DNA of 64,000 bases. It comes from Mytilus californianus. Taxonomy: Eukaryota; Mollusca; Bivalvia; Mytilida; Mytilidae. A program made the position numbers and the translations under genes. The stretch is from assembly GCF_021869535.1 (NCBI RefSeq), contig NW_026262690.1:87713995-87777994 (forward strand). The letters are read 5' to 3'. The notes beneath the pieces are model-generated. The model was not told the origin of the DNA. It saw only the letters and a list, made by a program, of their open reading frames with translations, and did not search any database. Shown piece after piece: positions 1 to 12,050 of this stretch (position 1 is its first letter; each line of letters begins with the position of its first letter).

Positions 1-549
1 AAATCCATATCCTAAGCTATAGAGGATCCCGGGATAACAAAATAGGAAACAATTCAATAAGACTAACAAATAGCATATTTTTTAGCTTATAACAGTAAAC
101 GAAGAACAATCATGATAGACAGCAGCCGAAAAAAAACAATGGACCACAGGTTCCTGATCTCGAACAGGTTAAAACAGTTACGTACGCGTGATGTGATTGA
201 ATATGTTTGATAGCGCTCAACTCTCCAAAAACCTGAGACAGTGATGAGTTAGTAGAGCATTATATCAATCTGTAAATTGAAGTAATTTGAAAAAAGCTTG
301 ACTATTCATATCGATATCAAGGGCAACAAACAAATAACAAATTAACAAAACTCACAAAAAGAACCGGTATAAGAGAACACGCAATTACTGTAATATAGTT
401 CAAAGCCAACATTCAACTTATAAAGTATAGATGCATTAACAAAGATTAAAGGTTCAAACAGAAACCGAGCTCGTCATTTTGTGTGTAATATCTTTTTATA
501 ATCAAACCGTAATAACTTCGTGTAATCAACGCTTTTAGTTCATACATAC
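1..549. other. LRRC74-like intron, no recognisable content
   Basis: AT-rich sequence downstream of the GTATGT donor at 549. I see no further exon, tandem repeat or known repeat in it; the next exon of the LRRC74-like gene should lie beyond the window. Confidence 0.4.
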
Positions 550-740
550 CCGGAGCGGAAGAGCAATAGCTTTAGCACCAAGAGGACCAAGACCATGATA
601 TTTCATTTCGAATTCTTTATTCTGTATGTGTCGTACAAAATAAGAAACCGGTATAACACCCGTTTTATTACAAATGTCTATATACTTTCGTTCACCGGTT
701 TTATCTTCTTCAATAAGATTTTTTTCTGCGTGTAACCAAT
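550..740 (-). CDS. LRRC74-like exon, first repeat region
   Basis: 191 bases: two bases plus 63 codons. It is open throughout with no stop, bounded by TTTTTCAG and GTATGTATG. It carries the GVIPVSYFVRHI and HGLGPLGAKAIA motifs that support the family call. Confidence 0.72.
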
Positions 741-2000
741 CTGAAAAACATATATGTTGATATGATTACATTACATGTCTGTTTCATTATAATACGTTAT
801 TTTGATAGGCTAACAGCAAATTCGCGTCATTCTGAAATTAACCTTCTTTCAAAATGAAATGAAACATTCATGATGACAAGAGTTTCCACAATAAAGTGCA
901 CAGGTAAATAAAAGAAAAACTTGATAGAAATCGTGTCTTCATGATCAAAGCAAAAAAATGTAATTATAAGTATTGAATGCTTCTTTTAGTAATTTCATAT
1001 GGTTGTAAAAGCGTTGACCGTGCGCACATTTTTAGAATGAAGCGCTTCCGTGCTTCATACAAAATGTACTTCGGTCAACGCTTTTACACTCCAATAAATT
1101 TTCAAAAAGAAGCATTCAATTCTTAAGTATAGTTGGGTTAACGTGTGCTGTATAGTAGTAATTGACATATCCTCATCTCAAGTTCTGTATAATGGTTACA
1201 CAACTTTACCTTATGATGACCTCGGTTGCAATAGGGGTATTTGTGATAGTTTAAGGATCTTCTGCTCAACATTTTTATTACAAGTCATGTTAAAGTTGCC
1301 TCTTGTTTAATTTTCAAATTCCTTATCTGTGCAAACTTAGCGGTTCATACTGACTACCAAAAATACATTTTCAATGTATGGTCTTTTTTCGTTTTGATAT
1401 TCTTATGTTGGTGAATTGCTGTTTGAATGACAATTTCTCCATGACATTTAATAATTTAATAATTTTCAGATTTTAAAGGAATATTGGTAATTTCATTGCT
1501 CATACGCCAGAATAAACATAACATTACGTTACTGCTGGAATATCCATTGTAGAGTGCAAGCTTTTGAAAATGTTATTTAGAATGCATTAGATTTTTTAAA
1601 ACGCTCAATTACCGTCATAATCCATCTCCAAATCAGTGTCATAATCTCCTTCCTTAGTAACACGACCGGAAGGCGGAGTTTCGTCGGGAAATTCTTCTTC
1701 AAAGGCTCCATCGTCATTAATACGTCCTGCAGCTGAATTTCTACCGGGAAATTCAGTTATAAGCAGTCTATCTTGTATTAATGTTGATAATGCACTAAAT
1801 TTGTCTTCAATGGACGATAAGGAATTCGCACTTTTTGCAGATGACGAAATTCTTTTCAATTTAGCACTTCCGCGTTGTGTAGGAGTTCGTCTTTCTTCAG
1901 AATCTTTATCACTCTTAAAACTCGTGGATCTCTTTTTTTCGAAGTGACCATGTTGTGTGGCTAAGTGGTTACGGAGGTTATCTTCCGACAATTCCGTCAT
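550..2000 (-). CDS. LRRC74-like leucine-rich-repeat protein, first two coding exons (partial gene)
   Basis: Two exons join in frame. Exon 2000-1613 starts at an ATG immediately after a CAG acceptor and ends GAC G before a GTAATT donor. Exon 740-550 follows a TTTTTCAG acceptor, supplies AT to complete an Asp codon, and ends before a GTATGT donor. Together they give about 193 residues: a charged, Ser-rich N-terminal region (residues 1-100), an acidic stretch with DTDLEMDYD (about 120-129), then WLHAEKN, GVIPVSYFVRHI and the start of a repeat, KYHGLGPLGAKAIALPL. An acidic YDTDLE stretch followed by a VPVSYF and HHGLGPxGAKAIA block is what I remember of the LRRC74A/B family, which has ribonuclease-inhibitor-type repeats; its function is poorly known. 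The rest of the repeats lie beyond the left edge. Because ATG abuts an acceptor, a 5' UTR exon probably lies to the right. Family assignment is from memory. Confidence 0.72.
975..1122. repeat. Foldback (inverted-repeat) element in the LRRC74-like intron
   Basis: The outer arms are ATTGAATGCTTCTTTT and its complement AAAAGAAGCATTCAAT. Inside these are TGTAAAAGCGTTGACC and GGTCAACGCTTTTACA around a GC-richer loop containing GAAGCGCTTC. It can fold into a long hairpin and has no coding potential. It resembles other short palindromic elements in this window. Confidence 0.7.
1613..2000 (-). CDS. LRRC74-like exon, N-terminal acidic/Ser-rich region
   Basis: 388 bases: 129 codons plus one base. It starts MTELSEDNLRN and ends in an acidic run. 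The CAG acceptor is directly before ATG and the GTAATT donor directly after the last G. The open frame continues upstream through the acceptor, but that part has no support as coding. Confidence 0.7.
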
Positions 2001-2299
2001 CTGTAATTTATAAAACATATTTACTTCAATGACAGTACGCACGCTTGAAACATATAGCTATAATTTTTAAAATATATTTGATAATATAACTAACGGGTTC
2101 AGACAGATTAAGATTTTTGTAGTACCATGTAAAAATCTAAGATTTATTTGTGATCAGCAGGCATTGAGTCAGAGAAAGGGGCAGGTGAAGGGGGAAGAGG
2201 AATTAGTTCTTTACTTTTAAAAGTGAGAGCAAGACTGTTTTATGTACCCAGCTTTTCCAGAAAAAATATGTAAAAAATTAATGTTTTTCCAAATACTAT

Positions 2300-2560
2300 A
2301 AATGAAAAATATCATTTTATTAATTTCGTGCGTTCGAAAGGCTTTTTTCAGTATACCTTCATCAGGAACGCTCAAACCTTAACATTTGACAGACATGAAT
2401 GTATAAATGTGTAGAAACGTACCGATCTCCTTGACCAAAAGGAATACTAGTAACCAAATTCACCTGAGGTCAACTTTGCCTGAGAGAGTTTGAACCGTAG
2501 TTCCTAAATAATTTCTTAATTTATTCAATGGAGAATTTTAAATAGTTTTTATTCATGTCA
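2300..2560. repeat. Probable dispersed mussel repeat fragment (CGTTCGAAAGGC...CTTCATCAGGAACGCTC)
   Basis: The GTGCGTTCGAAAG and ACCTTCATCAGG blocks recur in diverged form at about 43440-43495, where TTGCGTTCGAAG is followed by ACCTTCATCA. This suggests a dispersed element; its ends cannot be placed. Confidence 0.35.
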
Positions 2561-2916
2561 GAGTCGAAGCACAGAATACTGAGCTGATAATACTCCCAGC
2601 TACTAACAGTCTGCCAGCAGAGGTATCAATCAGTGCTAGAAAATGGACAAAAATAAGTTGTATTACGTGTGTCCGAAAGTTTTCTGCATTTATCTTTGGT
2701 GAGTTTTTAGCTTCATTAGAAAAGCTCAACCTTAAATGTTTGGAAGCCTAGGGATGTATTGATATGAATATAATAGCCTTTAATATTTCATTTAAAAAAT
2801 GGAAATTACTCTGTTTTCCTTCCCGTCTTACTCAGTTAAAATGTTTCACTGACTTCGTAATGAGAAGCATGCGACAGTTTCACATTATATTATATTTTAT
2901 GATATATTGTATTTTT

Positions 2917-3240
2917 TGCTCGTTCTGATATCTTTACGAAAAGATAACTCGTTCTGATATCTTTACACAGAGATAACTTGTTCTGGTATCTTTGCAGAGA
3001 GATAACTTGTTCTGATATCTTTACAGAGAGATACCTTGTTCTGGTATCTTTATAGAGAGATAACTCATTATGATATCTTTACAGAGAGGTAGCTCGATCT
3101 GATATCTTTACAGAGAGATAACTGCCTCGTTTTGATATCTTTACAGAGATAGCTCTTTCTGATATCTTTACAGGAGATAACTCGTTCTGATATCGTTATA
3201 GAGAGATAACTCCTCTTAATATCTTTACACGGAGATAACT
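2917..3240. repeat. Tandem array, about 29-base unit, about 11 copies
   Basis: Units are variants of CTCGTTCTGATATCTTTACAG followed by AGAGATAA. The copies are diverged by substitutions and small indels. No open frame of note is present. Confidence 0.85.
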
Positions 3241-3547
3241 AAAAATGTTTTAACATCGCCACCAAGTATTGAACCAATTTAAAAAAAATATAATGAAGTA
3301 GAATTTATTAAGTTCGGCATAAAATTGTATCAGTTAAAAAAGAAAACCAAAGGCAAATCTTCCAAACTCAACAAAATTAGAAATGGAATAATACGCTTTA
3401 ATTCTTTTCGTGAATTCATAAAGAGGGATTCTACACTCATGTTTGATTTTGGGTGAGTTGTATCCCTTGTACATACGACATTCTATATAACTCAATAATC
3501 TGTAAAAATACGGGATATGCCAGACTTGAAGCAATGTCACATCTTTG

Positions 3548-3695
3548 TCGGGGCCTTTTGACTATGCGGTATGGGTTTTGCTCATTGTTGAAGGCAGTAA
3601 TGTGACCTTTAGTTGTAAACTTCTATGTCATTTTGGTTTCTGGTGGAGAGTTGTCTCATTGGCAATCATATCACATTTACTTATTTTTATATCTA
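3548..3695 (+). repeat. Dispersed repeat family A, truncated copy
   Basis: Contains GACTATGCGGTATGGG, TTTTGCTCATTGTTGAAGGC and GAGAGTTGTCTCATTGGCAA, shared with the copies at 12.1, 23.7 and 26.4 kb and, more diverged, 58.4 kb. I recognise this as a common Mytilus interspersed repeat. The short open frames here are not genes. Confidence 0.75.
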
Positions 3696-3699
3696 TCGT

Positions 3700-4940
3700 G
3701 ATAAATATTTTAAACTTAATAAAATATCAATATGCCTACCTTTCAAATTTTCTTCTCTAACTTTACACAATTTATGTCATTTTGTAGATACAGAATCTAT
3801 TTCTACGAAAAAAAAAATCATGATCAAATTTATTAAATTCTTAAAAGAACATAATTGAGTGGTTGTAGGATGTTATCTACTATTAAACCGCTGCTTCTGT
3901 AAAGTTTTATCCTGACTTATTGATCTAATGGTTTGTCCATTTTGAAATAAACCTTTTACCGAAGTTCTTCTGATCTTCGATAAACAAATTTCATACTTCC
4001 GTTTCGTCAGCACTTTTCTTGTCTAAAATGGTTTATCACCAATGGAAAGCTCTATGGGGTTTTAATATGCCGTAAACAGTAACATTCAATTTTAAGATAT
4101 TACTTCAAAATGATCATTTGTCAAACATTTTTGATTTTGCTGCAGTGCATTCATATGTAATCCGTATTTTTACAAATCAAATGCAGAATGTGAACAAATG
4201 TAACACTGACGGAATGGTGATATTAGATTCAAACTTATTCATTAATTGCAATAACCTGCTGTAGCCGAACTATTGACTTTAAATTTTTTTTTAGAGTGCA
4301 CTAAAAACATTCGATTACGTCTTCGATTTATTAAACATGGAAAATTGGGTTAACTAATCATGATAAAATAAAGTAGTAGATACATGCCTTTGAGAAAGAA
4401 AACCAACAACACAAGAAATACAATTCTACAGGTTAACGTATTTTACGATTTCCGCCTCGCCTTTAGTCTAGACAAGTTCTGTATAAATTAAACAGAGACT
4501 ATCAACTCATGTTTTTTGTAATAAAAATTACTTGGATGAAAACTAGTCTCAATGTTTGTAATAAAAAAGATTTGGATAAAAACAAAACAAGCACTTACGG
4601 GGTTCCAGCTTTCGAACAGAAGCGGGTTAAACTATATGAATAAAAGGAGGTTTGTGAAAAACAGTTATTTTCAAAGAAAATTCGAACTAAAATAGAAAAC
4701 ATCCACTTACGACGCTCCTGGTTGGAGACAGACACACTATCATTTGGCAGGGTTCAACTAGTTGAGCCGGATTATTAACGTGGTAGTTTACAAGGTAAGA
4801 CTTGCCACCCCAGCTTGACACATTTATTTTAACTCCGAGTCGGTCGGTTTTTGCTCTTATCCTTAAATGCCTCGTTCTTAACGGAGAAGCAGCGAATACC
4901 AACTTTCAAGTCTTTAGTTTGACCCGACCGGCAAACCAAC
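3700..4940. other. Intergenic sequence with repeat scraps, no gene seen
   Basis: AT-rich with no supported exon. Around 4700-4760, a block reading CGCTCCTGGTTGGAGACAG then GGCAGGGTTCAA resembles the distal end of family A (compare 23960-24005). Confidence 0.4.
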
Positions 4941-4942
4941 GA

Positions 4943-4966
4943 CCCCCCCCCCCCCTCCCCCCACCG
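4943..4966. repeat. Poly-C tract
   Basis: A run of C interrupted by single T and A bases. Its minus-strand G-run has quadruplex potential. Confidence 0.8.
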
Positions 4967-4998
4967 CATACGAAATCAAAGGTACAAGTAAAATAAAT

Positions 4999-6010
4999 TC
5001 TGTAGAGAACAGTTTAGAAACGGTACGTTACGCTACAATGTTAATATTTCAGACGATGCTATAGAAAAACAGTTTAGAAAAGGTACATAACACTACAATG
5101 TTATTATTTCAGACGACATTAAAGAGAACAGTTTAGAAAAGGTACATGACGCTTCAATGTTACTATTTCAGACGACACTATAGGGGACAGGTTAGAAAAG
5201 GTACGTAACGCTACAATGTTACTATTTCAGACAACACTATAGGGAACAGGTTAGAAAAGGTACGTAATGCTACAATGTTACTATTTCAAACAACACTATA
5301 GGGAACAGGTTAGAAAAGGTACGTAATGCTACAATGTTACTTTTTCAAACGACACTATAGGGAACAGGTAAGAAAAGGTACGTAATGCTACAATGTTACT
5401 TTTTCAAACAACACTATAGGGAACAGGTAAGAAAAGGTACGTAATGCTACAATGTTACTTTTTCAAACGACACTATATAGGGAACAGGTTAGAAAAAGTA
5501 CGTACCGCTGCAATGTTACTATTTCAGACATCACGATAAAGAACAGTTTAGAAAAGTACGTTTCGCTACAATGTTAGTAAGTCAGACGGCACTATAGAGA
5601 ACATATAAGAAACGGTTCTTAACGCAACAAAGTTAGTATATCAGACGATACCATAGGGAACATTTTATAAAAGGTACGTAACGCAACAATGTTAGTTTCT
5701 CAGACGTTACTATATAGAGAACAATTAAGAAAAGGTACGTAACGCAACAATGTTAGTATTTCAGACGTTACTATATAGAGAACAATTAAGAAAATGTACG
5801 TAATGCTACAATGTTAGTATATCAGACGATACTATAGGGAACATTTTATAAAATGTATGTAACGCTTCAATGTTAGAATTTCAGACGTTACTATATAGAG
5901 AACAATTAAGAAAAGGTACGTAACGCAACAATGTTAGTATTTCAGACGTTACTATATAGAGAACAATCAAGAAAAGGTACGTAACGCTACAATGTTAGTA
6001 TTTCAGACGA
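4999..6010. repeat. Tandem array, 59-base unit, about 17 copies
   Basis: The unit contains AAAAGGTACGTAATGCTACA, ATGTTACTATTTCAGACGAC and ACTATAGGGAACAG. Successive copies shift by one base per 60-base line, giving a period of 59. Copies in the centre (about 5220-5460) are nearly identical and the edges are more diverged. One isolated unit recurs at about 6245-6310. Confidence 0.9.
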
Positions 6011-6590
6011 CAACAACAAAAGTCAATTAAAATAATAAAGATGCTCGTACTTTATGAAAACGAATTCGAAAATAATGCTTTCTATAACTCTAATGTTAGC
6101 TGATGTATGTCGGAGTAGATTTATCCAAAGCCTCTATAAATTAAAACTTTTTTAAAACTTTTTTGAGAGGTACATGGGTGTCATGTTGCAAGACTAAAAG
6201 ACTGCTCTTATCAAACTTCACTCCTACTAAATGACTGCTCCTATCAAACGACACTATAGAGAACAGTTAAGAAAAGGAACGTAGCGCTACAATGTTTGTA
6301 TTTCAGACGACAACAACAAAAGTTATTAAATAATAAAGAATATTATAATATAAAAATACTCGTACTTTATGAAAACGAATTCGAAAATTATGCTTTCTGT
6401 AATTCTAATGTTGGCTGATGTATGTCGGAGTAGATATATCCAAAGCCTCTATAAATTAAAATACTTTTTAAACTTTTTTTGAGGGGTACATGGGTGTCAT
6501 GTTGCAAGACTAAATGACTGCTCCTACCAAACGTAACTCCAACTAAATGACTGCTCCTATCAAACGTCACTCCCTTGATATCGGTCGGCA
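6011..6590. repeat. Direct duplication of about 240-290 bases flanking the last 59-base unit
   Basis: The block beginning CAGACGACAACAACAAAAGT and running through CTCGTACTTTATGAAAACGA, GCTGATGTATGTCGGAGTAG and GGGTGTCATGTTGCAAGACT occurs at about 6002-6240 and again at about 6304-6560. It sits next to the satellite, so array and flank probably expanded together. Confidence 0.8.
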
Positions 6591-6599
6591 CTCTTTGCG

Positions 6600-7500
6600 G
6601 GACCTATCTGTTTGGTGTATCATTAATTTGTTCTCGTTCTAAATATGCATGAAATATTTGCCATTGAATGTTTAAGCAAAGCACAATCGATCAAGCAAAG
6701 TAGGTCATAAATAGTACACTTAAACATAATCTTACATACAATGCAATATGAAGATAAGTACTTTTATGTTTAAATGCACATTTTATAATTAGAATATAGT
6801 CTCTATAAGCCGATTATTTTGTGAACACGAGTTGACAGCAAACATAAGTACGATGGATTTTTTTTTCAGAAGAATGAAAACTTATATCCAAGAGGTGTTC
6901 GACGGCAAATAAGCGCGTGGGGTTCAGTTGATTTTTCGCAATTGTATTCCTGATTTTGAATAAATACAATTAAAGGAAATGGCCCTTGAACTGCCAATTA
7001 TATTATTTTAATTCTTCCGTATAAGGAATAACACATAACACGATATATTTATCGACAATTTCACCTAAGCATGATTAATAAGCTTATTAATGTGAGTTGT
7101 ACTGTGTGACAGAGGTCAGATCTTGTGGCAATTGATCCTAAAAATAATCGTATTGTTTTCCAATGACTCTAATTGCTTCTAATGATTTAGCAAATGTATT
7201 GAGTCAAGTTACATTGGAAAAATATTAGTGTATTCTTGAAAGAAAGAAAAATGCATTTCTGTTTTCACATTTTCGGTTTCTTTGATTAGAGACAAATACC
7301 CGATTACCTTTTTGTATAAAAACAGCAGTTGAATAGAATAACATTTGGGGTTCACATATGTTTTGGTGTCTTAGAAACTCGAGATATTTCAATATTTTTT
7401 GTGGTTATTAGAAAAATTTGTTTTTTCAGTGTACTGGTAACAGCTATTCTTTCTTTCATTCCAGTTTCCGAAGATTAAAAATTTCTTAACCGAAAGTAAG
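6600..7500. other. Unannotated intergenic sequence
   Basis: No exon with paired splice signals and no repeat that I recognise. Confidence 0.3.
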
Positions 7501-7519
7501 GTCCGTAACGACCCTTTAA

Positions 7520-7755
7520 GTTATGTCGCATGTGGAGCAAGATTACATACCCTTCGGAGCACCTGAGATCACCCTCAGTTTTTGGTGGGGTTCGTGTTGC
7601 TCAGTCTTTAGTTTTCTATGTTGTATTTTGTATGCTGTTATTTGTCTTTTAGTCTTTCTTTATTTTTGTCATGTCGTTGTCAGTTTATTTTCGAGTTTTA
7701 TGAGTTTGAATGTCCCTTTGATACCTTTCGCCTCTCTTTTATCATTACAGAAAGA
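7520..7755 (+). repeat. Dispersed repeat family B
   Basis: Contains GTCGCATGTGGAGCAAGATT, GGTGGGGTTCGTGTTGCTCA, GTCTTTAGTTTTCTATGTTG, GAGTTTGAATGTCCCTTTG and TTTCGCCTCTCTTTTA. The same series recurs at 13.9 kb (reverse), 37.1 kb and 62.2 kb (reverse). The hydrophobic 102-codon open frame over it is a by-product of a T-rich repeat. Confidence 0.8.
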
Positions 7756-8134
7756 CACAGAGTTCCAGATATGGCGCAGATATTTATATTTCTTTGACCA
7801 TATATTTCAAAATATGTCAACCAGACGCTAAAGTGCAAGAACTCAACCAAATGGACCAAATGCTAACGATAAACATTTCGCCAAAAAACCAAAATAGTGA
7901 TTTTAGTATTTTAAAATGTCAGTGTGCACGTTATGATGTCGGTCACGTTTTAAAATCGAGATGTATATTCTTTATGGTATGATTATAGTAAACACGTCCA
8001 TTTTTGTATGAGGCTTTTGTTTTCGTTTTTCTTTGCCCAATCGTTAATATTTGGGGTTTTGCATAACTACGAGAAAAGTTTATTTTCAATATTTTTTTTC
8101 AAAGGTCTTTTATATAAAGTTATGGAGATTTAGT

Positions 8135-8180
8135 ATGATTGCCAATGAGACAACATTCCCCCAGAGATCAAGATGTAAGC
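8135..8180 (-). repeat. Family A fragment
   Basis: TATGATTGCCAATGAGACAA is the family A core in reverse orientation; only about 45 bases are recognisable. Confidence 0.5.
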
Positions 8181-8202
8181 ATGTAAGCTGTCATTTAAGT
8201 TT

Positions 8203-8932
8203 GGGACCAGTTTCACAAAGCTGTCTTAGGATGGTCTTACAACATATCGTAGTCCTAAGTGGACATCTCTTAAAGTTGGTCATAAAGTTAGGACTACACG
8301 AGAGGTGTCTTATGATGGTCTTAGGATCCAAAAGAGTTGATTCACAAGCTCTGATTCTGTGAAATTGGGACTCCTTTTCCTGCTCATAACTTAATCTCTA
8401 TAGGTTGACGGATTATCAAAATGATTTATCAACAATGAACAGACGATTTATTTATAGGAAAAAAATGCACGATTTTATCCTTTAATCTTAGTATAACAGA
8501 TACAGTGACAAATTGAATTCAACAACTTTGTACAAAAAAAAATTGTCATCATTTTATTTCTTTTTTTTTCTCCTATTTGTATTTTAATTTTCATATGTTT
8601 ATTGGTGTGTTATTAAAAGATTATTTATATAAATTACACTTATTTTTTATTTTAATTTTGCAAATCATTTAATTATAGAATATAAGTAAATACGTTTAGT
8701 AATTTATGGGAAACACATACTACATTTACATGAATTTTTCCATAAATCCATGTTAATATTTAAAAATTAAAAGAACTTGCGACAGGTTTATGATATCTTT
8801 GGTAAGATCATCCTTAGACAGATTCGAGGCGAAGTGTGAGATATGTCCCAATATATTCATAAGAGGATCACAAGACATATGCTAAGATATATCTTATGAC
8901 TGGTCTAAGGATAGCTTCGTGAAACCGACCCC
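8203..8932. mobile_element. Non-autonomous terminal-inverted-repeat element, about 730 bases
   Basis: The left end reads GGACCAGTTTCACAAAGCTG then TCTTAGGATGGTCTTA. The reverse complement of the right end reads GGGTCGGTTTCACGAAGCTA then TCCTTAGACCAGTCATAAGA. The interior is AT-rich and non-coding, and no target-site duplication could be fixed. A MITE-type element of the hAT or a similar superfamily is possible but undetermined. Confidence 0.65.
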
Positions 8933-9794
8933 TGGGGTTGAACCTGCGTCTTACCATCACTGCCTGTAACAAATCAGGACTAAAACGATGGTAGTTTGAA
9001 GAGATTTGAAAGAAGTCAGATAATATTTGGAAGCATATTTTATTTTTGAATATACCTGCGGTTAAGTACATTTCCACATGACATGCCACATACCATGCCA
9101 AATCGGCTCTTAGATATTATTTGTATTTTGAATAAGTTAACAGTTATCACGTAGTAATTGCAACAACACATGTTTTTTTGTTTTGCGTATTGCTGCTTCA
9201 CCGCTAAGAAACCATCATGCATCAGTCAGAGCAAAGACAAATTGGTTTGATCTCAAAAAGTGTTTCTGGGTAAAATGGCAGGTCTTTATGAAAATTGTTA
9301 CCTTGTGTGCTAGCAAAGGCGTCAAAAATCGGACTTAGCGTGTTAGTTTAGCACAAAGTAGGGTATAACTTGACGTTGAGCGTTGCACTCAAAGCTGAGT
9401 GGGCAGCACATACTTATCCATTTGCTTATACATATCATCACTATCATAATACAATACTTATTTTCAAATTTGATTGTGCTGTGTCATGGCCATAAAACCG
9501 TCTTATGTGAACAGATATGCGATAAAAAGCAGTGAGTTCATGTACATGTCACATGTAGTTACAGTTATGCTGTTCACAATGTTGATGAGAGTCGGTGTTC
9601 AGAGAAACTTAAATCCACTGTTAGATATTGTAACACACTATATGACTAAATGGTGATGTTAAGTGTATATATATATACGCCAATGAGAGATCTACCACAT
9701 AATGTAATGAAACCAGAAAAGACATATTTCATATAAGCATTTCATTTTTTAATAGTCGTGTAATTCTGTCATTAGTGAAGCAGGGATAGTTGAG

Positions 9795-9930
9795 CCTTCA
9801 GGGGAATGAGTTCCCAAAAGGTTGTTTTTGGTGGAGTTCGTGTCGCTCGATCTTTAATTTGTTATCTTTGTGAATTTTTATGGACTGTTCAGTGTGTGTC
9901 ATTTTTTTCTTTTCTTTTGGTCATCTACTT
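9795..9930 (+). repeat. Family B, diverged fragment
   Basis: GTTTTTGGTGGAGTTCGTGT then CGCTCGATCTTTAATTTG aligns with the family B core. The flanks are diverged. Confidence 0.5.
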
Positions 9931-10729
9931 TTTTTTTCTTACAGTCATTATGAAGTCTGTCTTTTGATTAACGGTTTTTAATGGTCCATTGGTGTCCGTT
10001 TTAATGGCTGCTTGTGTTTTTGCTCCGCTAATTATATAATGTGCATGAAGAACGTTCTTACATATGTATTTGATATGAAAGTAAGGAGATGTGGTATAAT
10101 AGCCAAATAAGAGACCAAACGATACGAGGATGTACATGTGTAAACGATACCTGTCGTTGTGTAAGGACTTTATGTTGCCCTCTTGATACAAATGTATCTT
10201 TTGATTATTTATGTCGTTGCCTTACTGTCTCATTGACGAGTACCCCACATCTATTATTTATATTGAATCTGGAGTGTATAATACTCTTCTGAATTGTAAA
10301 CTTCTGAATCTTTTTACATTATTAAATTAATATTAATAGTATATTTCAAAAACTAAATTAGACTTACCTTTTATTTTATGAATTTGATGTAGAATTTTCA
10401 TCACACATCTCAATATAATATGCCTAAATCAATTCAACACTGCTAACCCATATTGTCAAAATTAAGGGTATCATTTTTCTTAATCTTTCATTTGAATAAA
10501 CACTAAAATTAACAACTTTCCCTACATAACAATAGATCTATTGACCCATACTAATTCTTTTTGTTATAATTTATATCTTCTTAATAGTGGTTCAGAGTGT
10601 TCGTAGCTAGGATTACGTTCTGAATATCGATTTAACAAATTTGATCAATTATAACAACCTCATAAAAAGATTTAACTCTGATTAAGTTAATATATATTTA
10701 ATAATGTTACATTTAATTTTAAGTGATTT
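9931..10729. other. Intergenic sequence left of duplication unit A
   Basis: AT-rich. A faint family A-like start (GGAGATGTGGTATAATAGCC) lies at about 10085. No exon is supported. Confidence 0.35.
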
Positions 10730-11235
10730 AAAAATGAAATCTTTATATTTTAATAAATGCTGAAACTTTTGTTTCCTTTGTGTTCTATTTAAATATTACT
10801 TTTAACCGATATGCGACCATTCTGACAACTTATCCTTGCGATTTTTTTGCACCAACAATGCTTAAATAAATGTATTGTCATGATACATTATTTAATCAAA
10901 AACAATAGTAATAATGAGAGTACTTAAGATGTAAAGGGAAATGAACCGCCTTCATGAAAAGAAAATCTTGTATTTTAATATGTTAATACTCAAATTTCTT
11001 AAACTATTTCTAAAGTGTTATGCAGTTATTATGAACAAGTCTGACTGTTACGTCAAATAGCCCTATGAAATTTTTCACGTGTAAAATCACAAACTGGTTT
11101 ATAAATCACAGTGTAATAACCCTGATGATACTTTATTAAAACAATATAGGTTATATAAATTACAAAATAAGCAATGTAATACCCATAAGGGATTAACAGC
11201 TAGATAAGCCTAAAAAATGGATCTATATAAAATAA

Positions 11236-12050
11236 ATGTGGATTGTGTCCATGCATGGACACAGATGATGCCCCCGCTTGCATATCATATAAAGGTATAA
11301 AGGGACATAACTGAAGAACGGTAAAAGTGACTTTACCTAAATTTGTACTTGATCTGAGTTTTGTGGTAATAAGCATTGTGTATAAGTCTCATAACATTTG
11401 GTTAAAGTTAGAGAACGGAAACAAATAATTCAGCAATTTTTATGTTTATAAAGGTGCATACATGTATCTCAAGAACAGTAAAAGTGACACCACCCAATTT
11501 CAAACTTGATCTGTATTATGTGTTAATCAGCATTATGCATAAGTCTCATAACATTTGGTTGAAGCAAACTAAAGTTAGAGAACGGAAACAAATTAAACTG
11601 AATTTTGTGGTAAAAAGCATTATAATATACATTTCATTACATTAATTTTAGACAAACTCAAGTTACAGAACGGAAACGAAAAATTCAGCATTTTTTTCAT
11701 TTGTAAATGGGCATAACTCTAGAACAGTAATCAAAGTGCTTGTAAGCACTGAATGGTAAAGATTGCTTCAATTTATCAGTAGGAAGTAAAATTGAATATT
11801 GCATTGTATAAAGCATTGGTTGTAGTCGGTAAAGAACGGTAAAAGTGAGGCCACCAAAATTCAAACTTGATCTGTATTTAGTGGTAATGAGCATTGTGTA
11901 TAAGTTTCATAACATTTGGTTGAGGCAAACAAAAGTTAGAGAACGGAAACCAACTTTGGGACGTTCGTACGGAAGGACGGACGGACGTACGTACGGATGG
12001 ACAAGAGTAAAACTGAATGCCCCTTCCGCTACTCGGGGGTATAAAAAAGG
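11236..12050 (+). repeat. Dispersed repeat family C, internally repeated copy
   Basis: Begins near ATGCCCCCGCTTGCATATC and holds about three repeats of roughly 140-380 bases with AACGGTAAAAGTGA, AACTTGATCTGTATT and AAGTCTCATAACATTTGG. It ends in a GGACGGACGGACGT-type run and TGCCCCTTCCGCTACTCGGG. I recognise this as a common bivalve repeat whose ends carry CCCCCG-type hairpins. The acidic and basic open frames here are not genes. Confidence 0.7.

Noticed and set aside
2917..3240. CRISPR-like appearance of a regularly repeated 29-base unit
   Set aside because: There are no unique spacers: the whole unit repeats. The genome is animal, with introns.
7523..7831. 102-codon hydrophobic open frame
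   Set aside because: It lies over dispersed family B, which recurs elsewhere with the frame broken.
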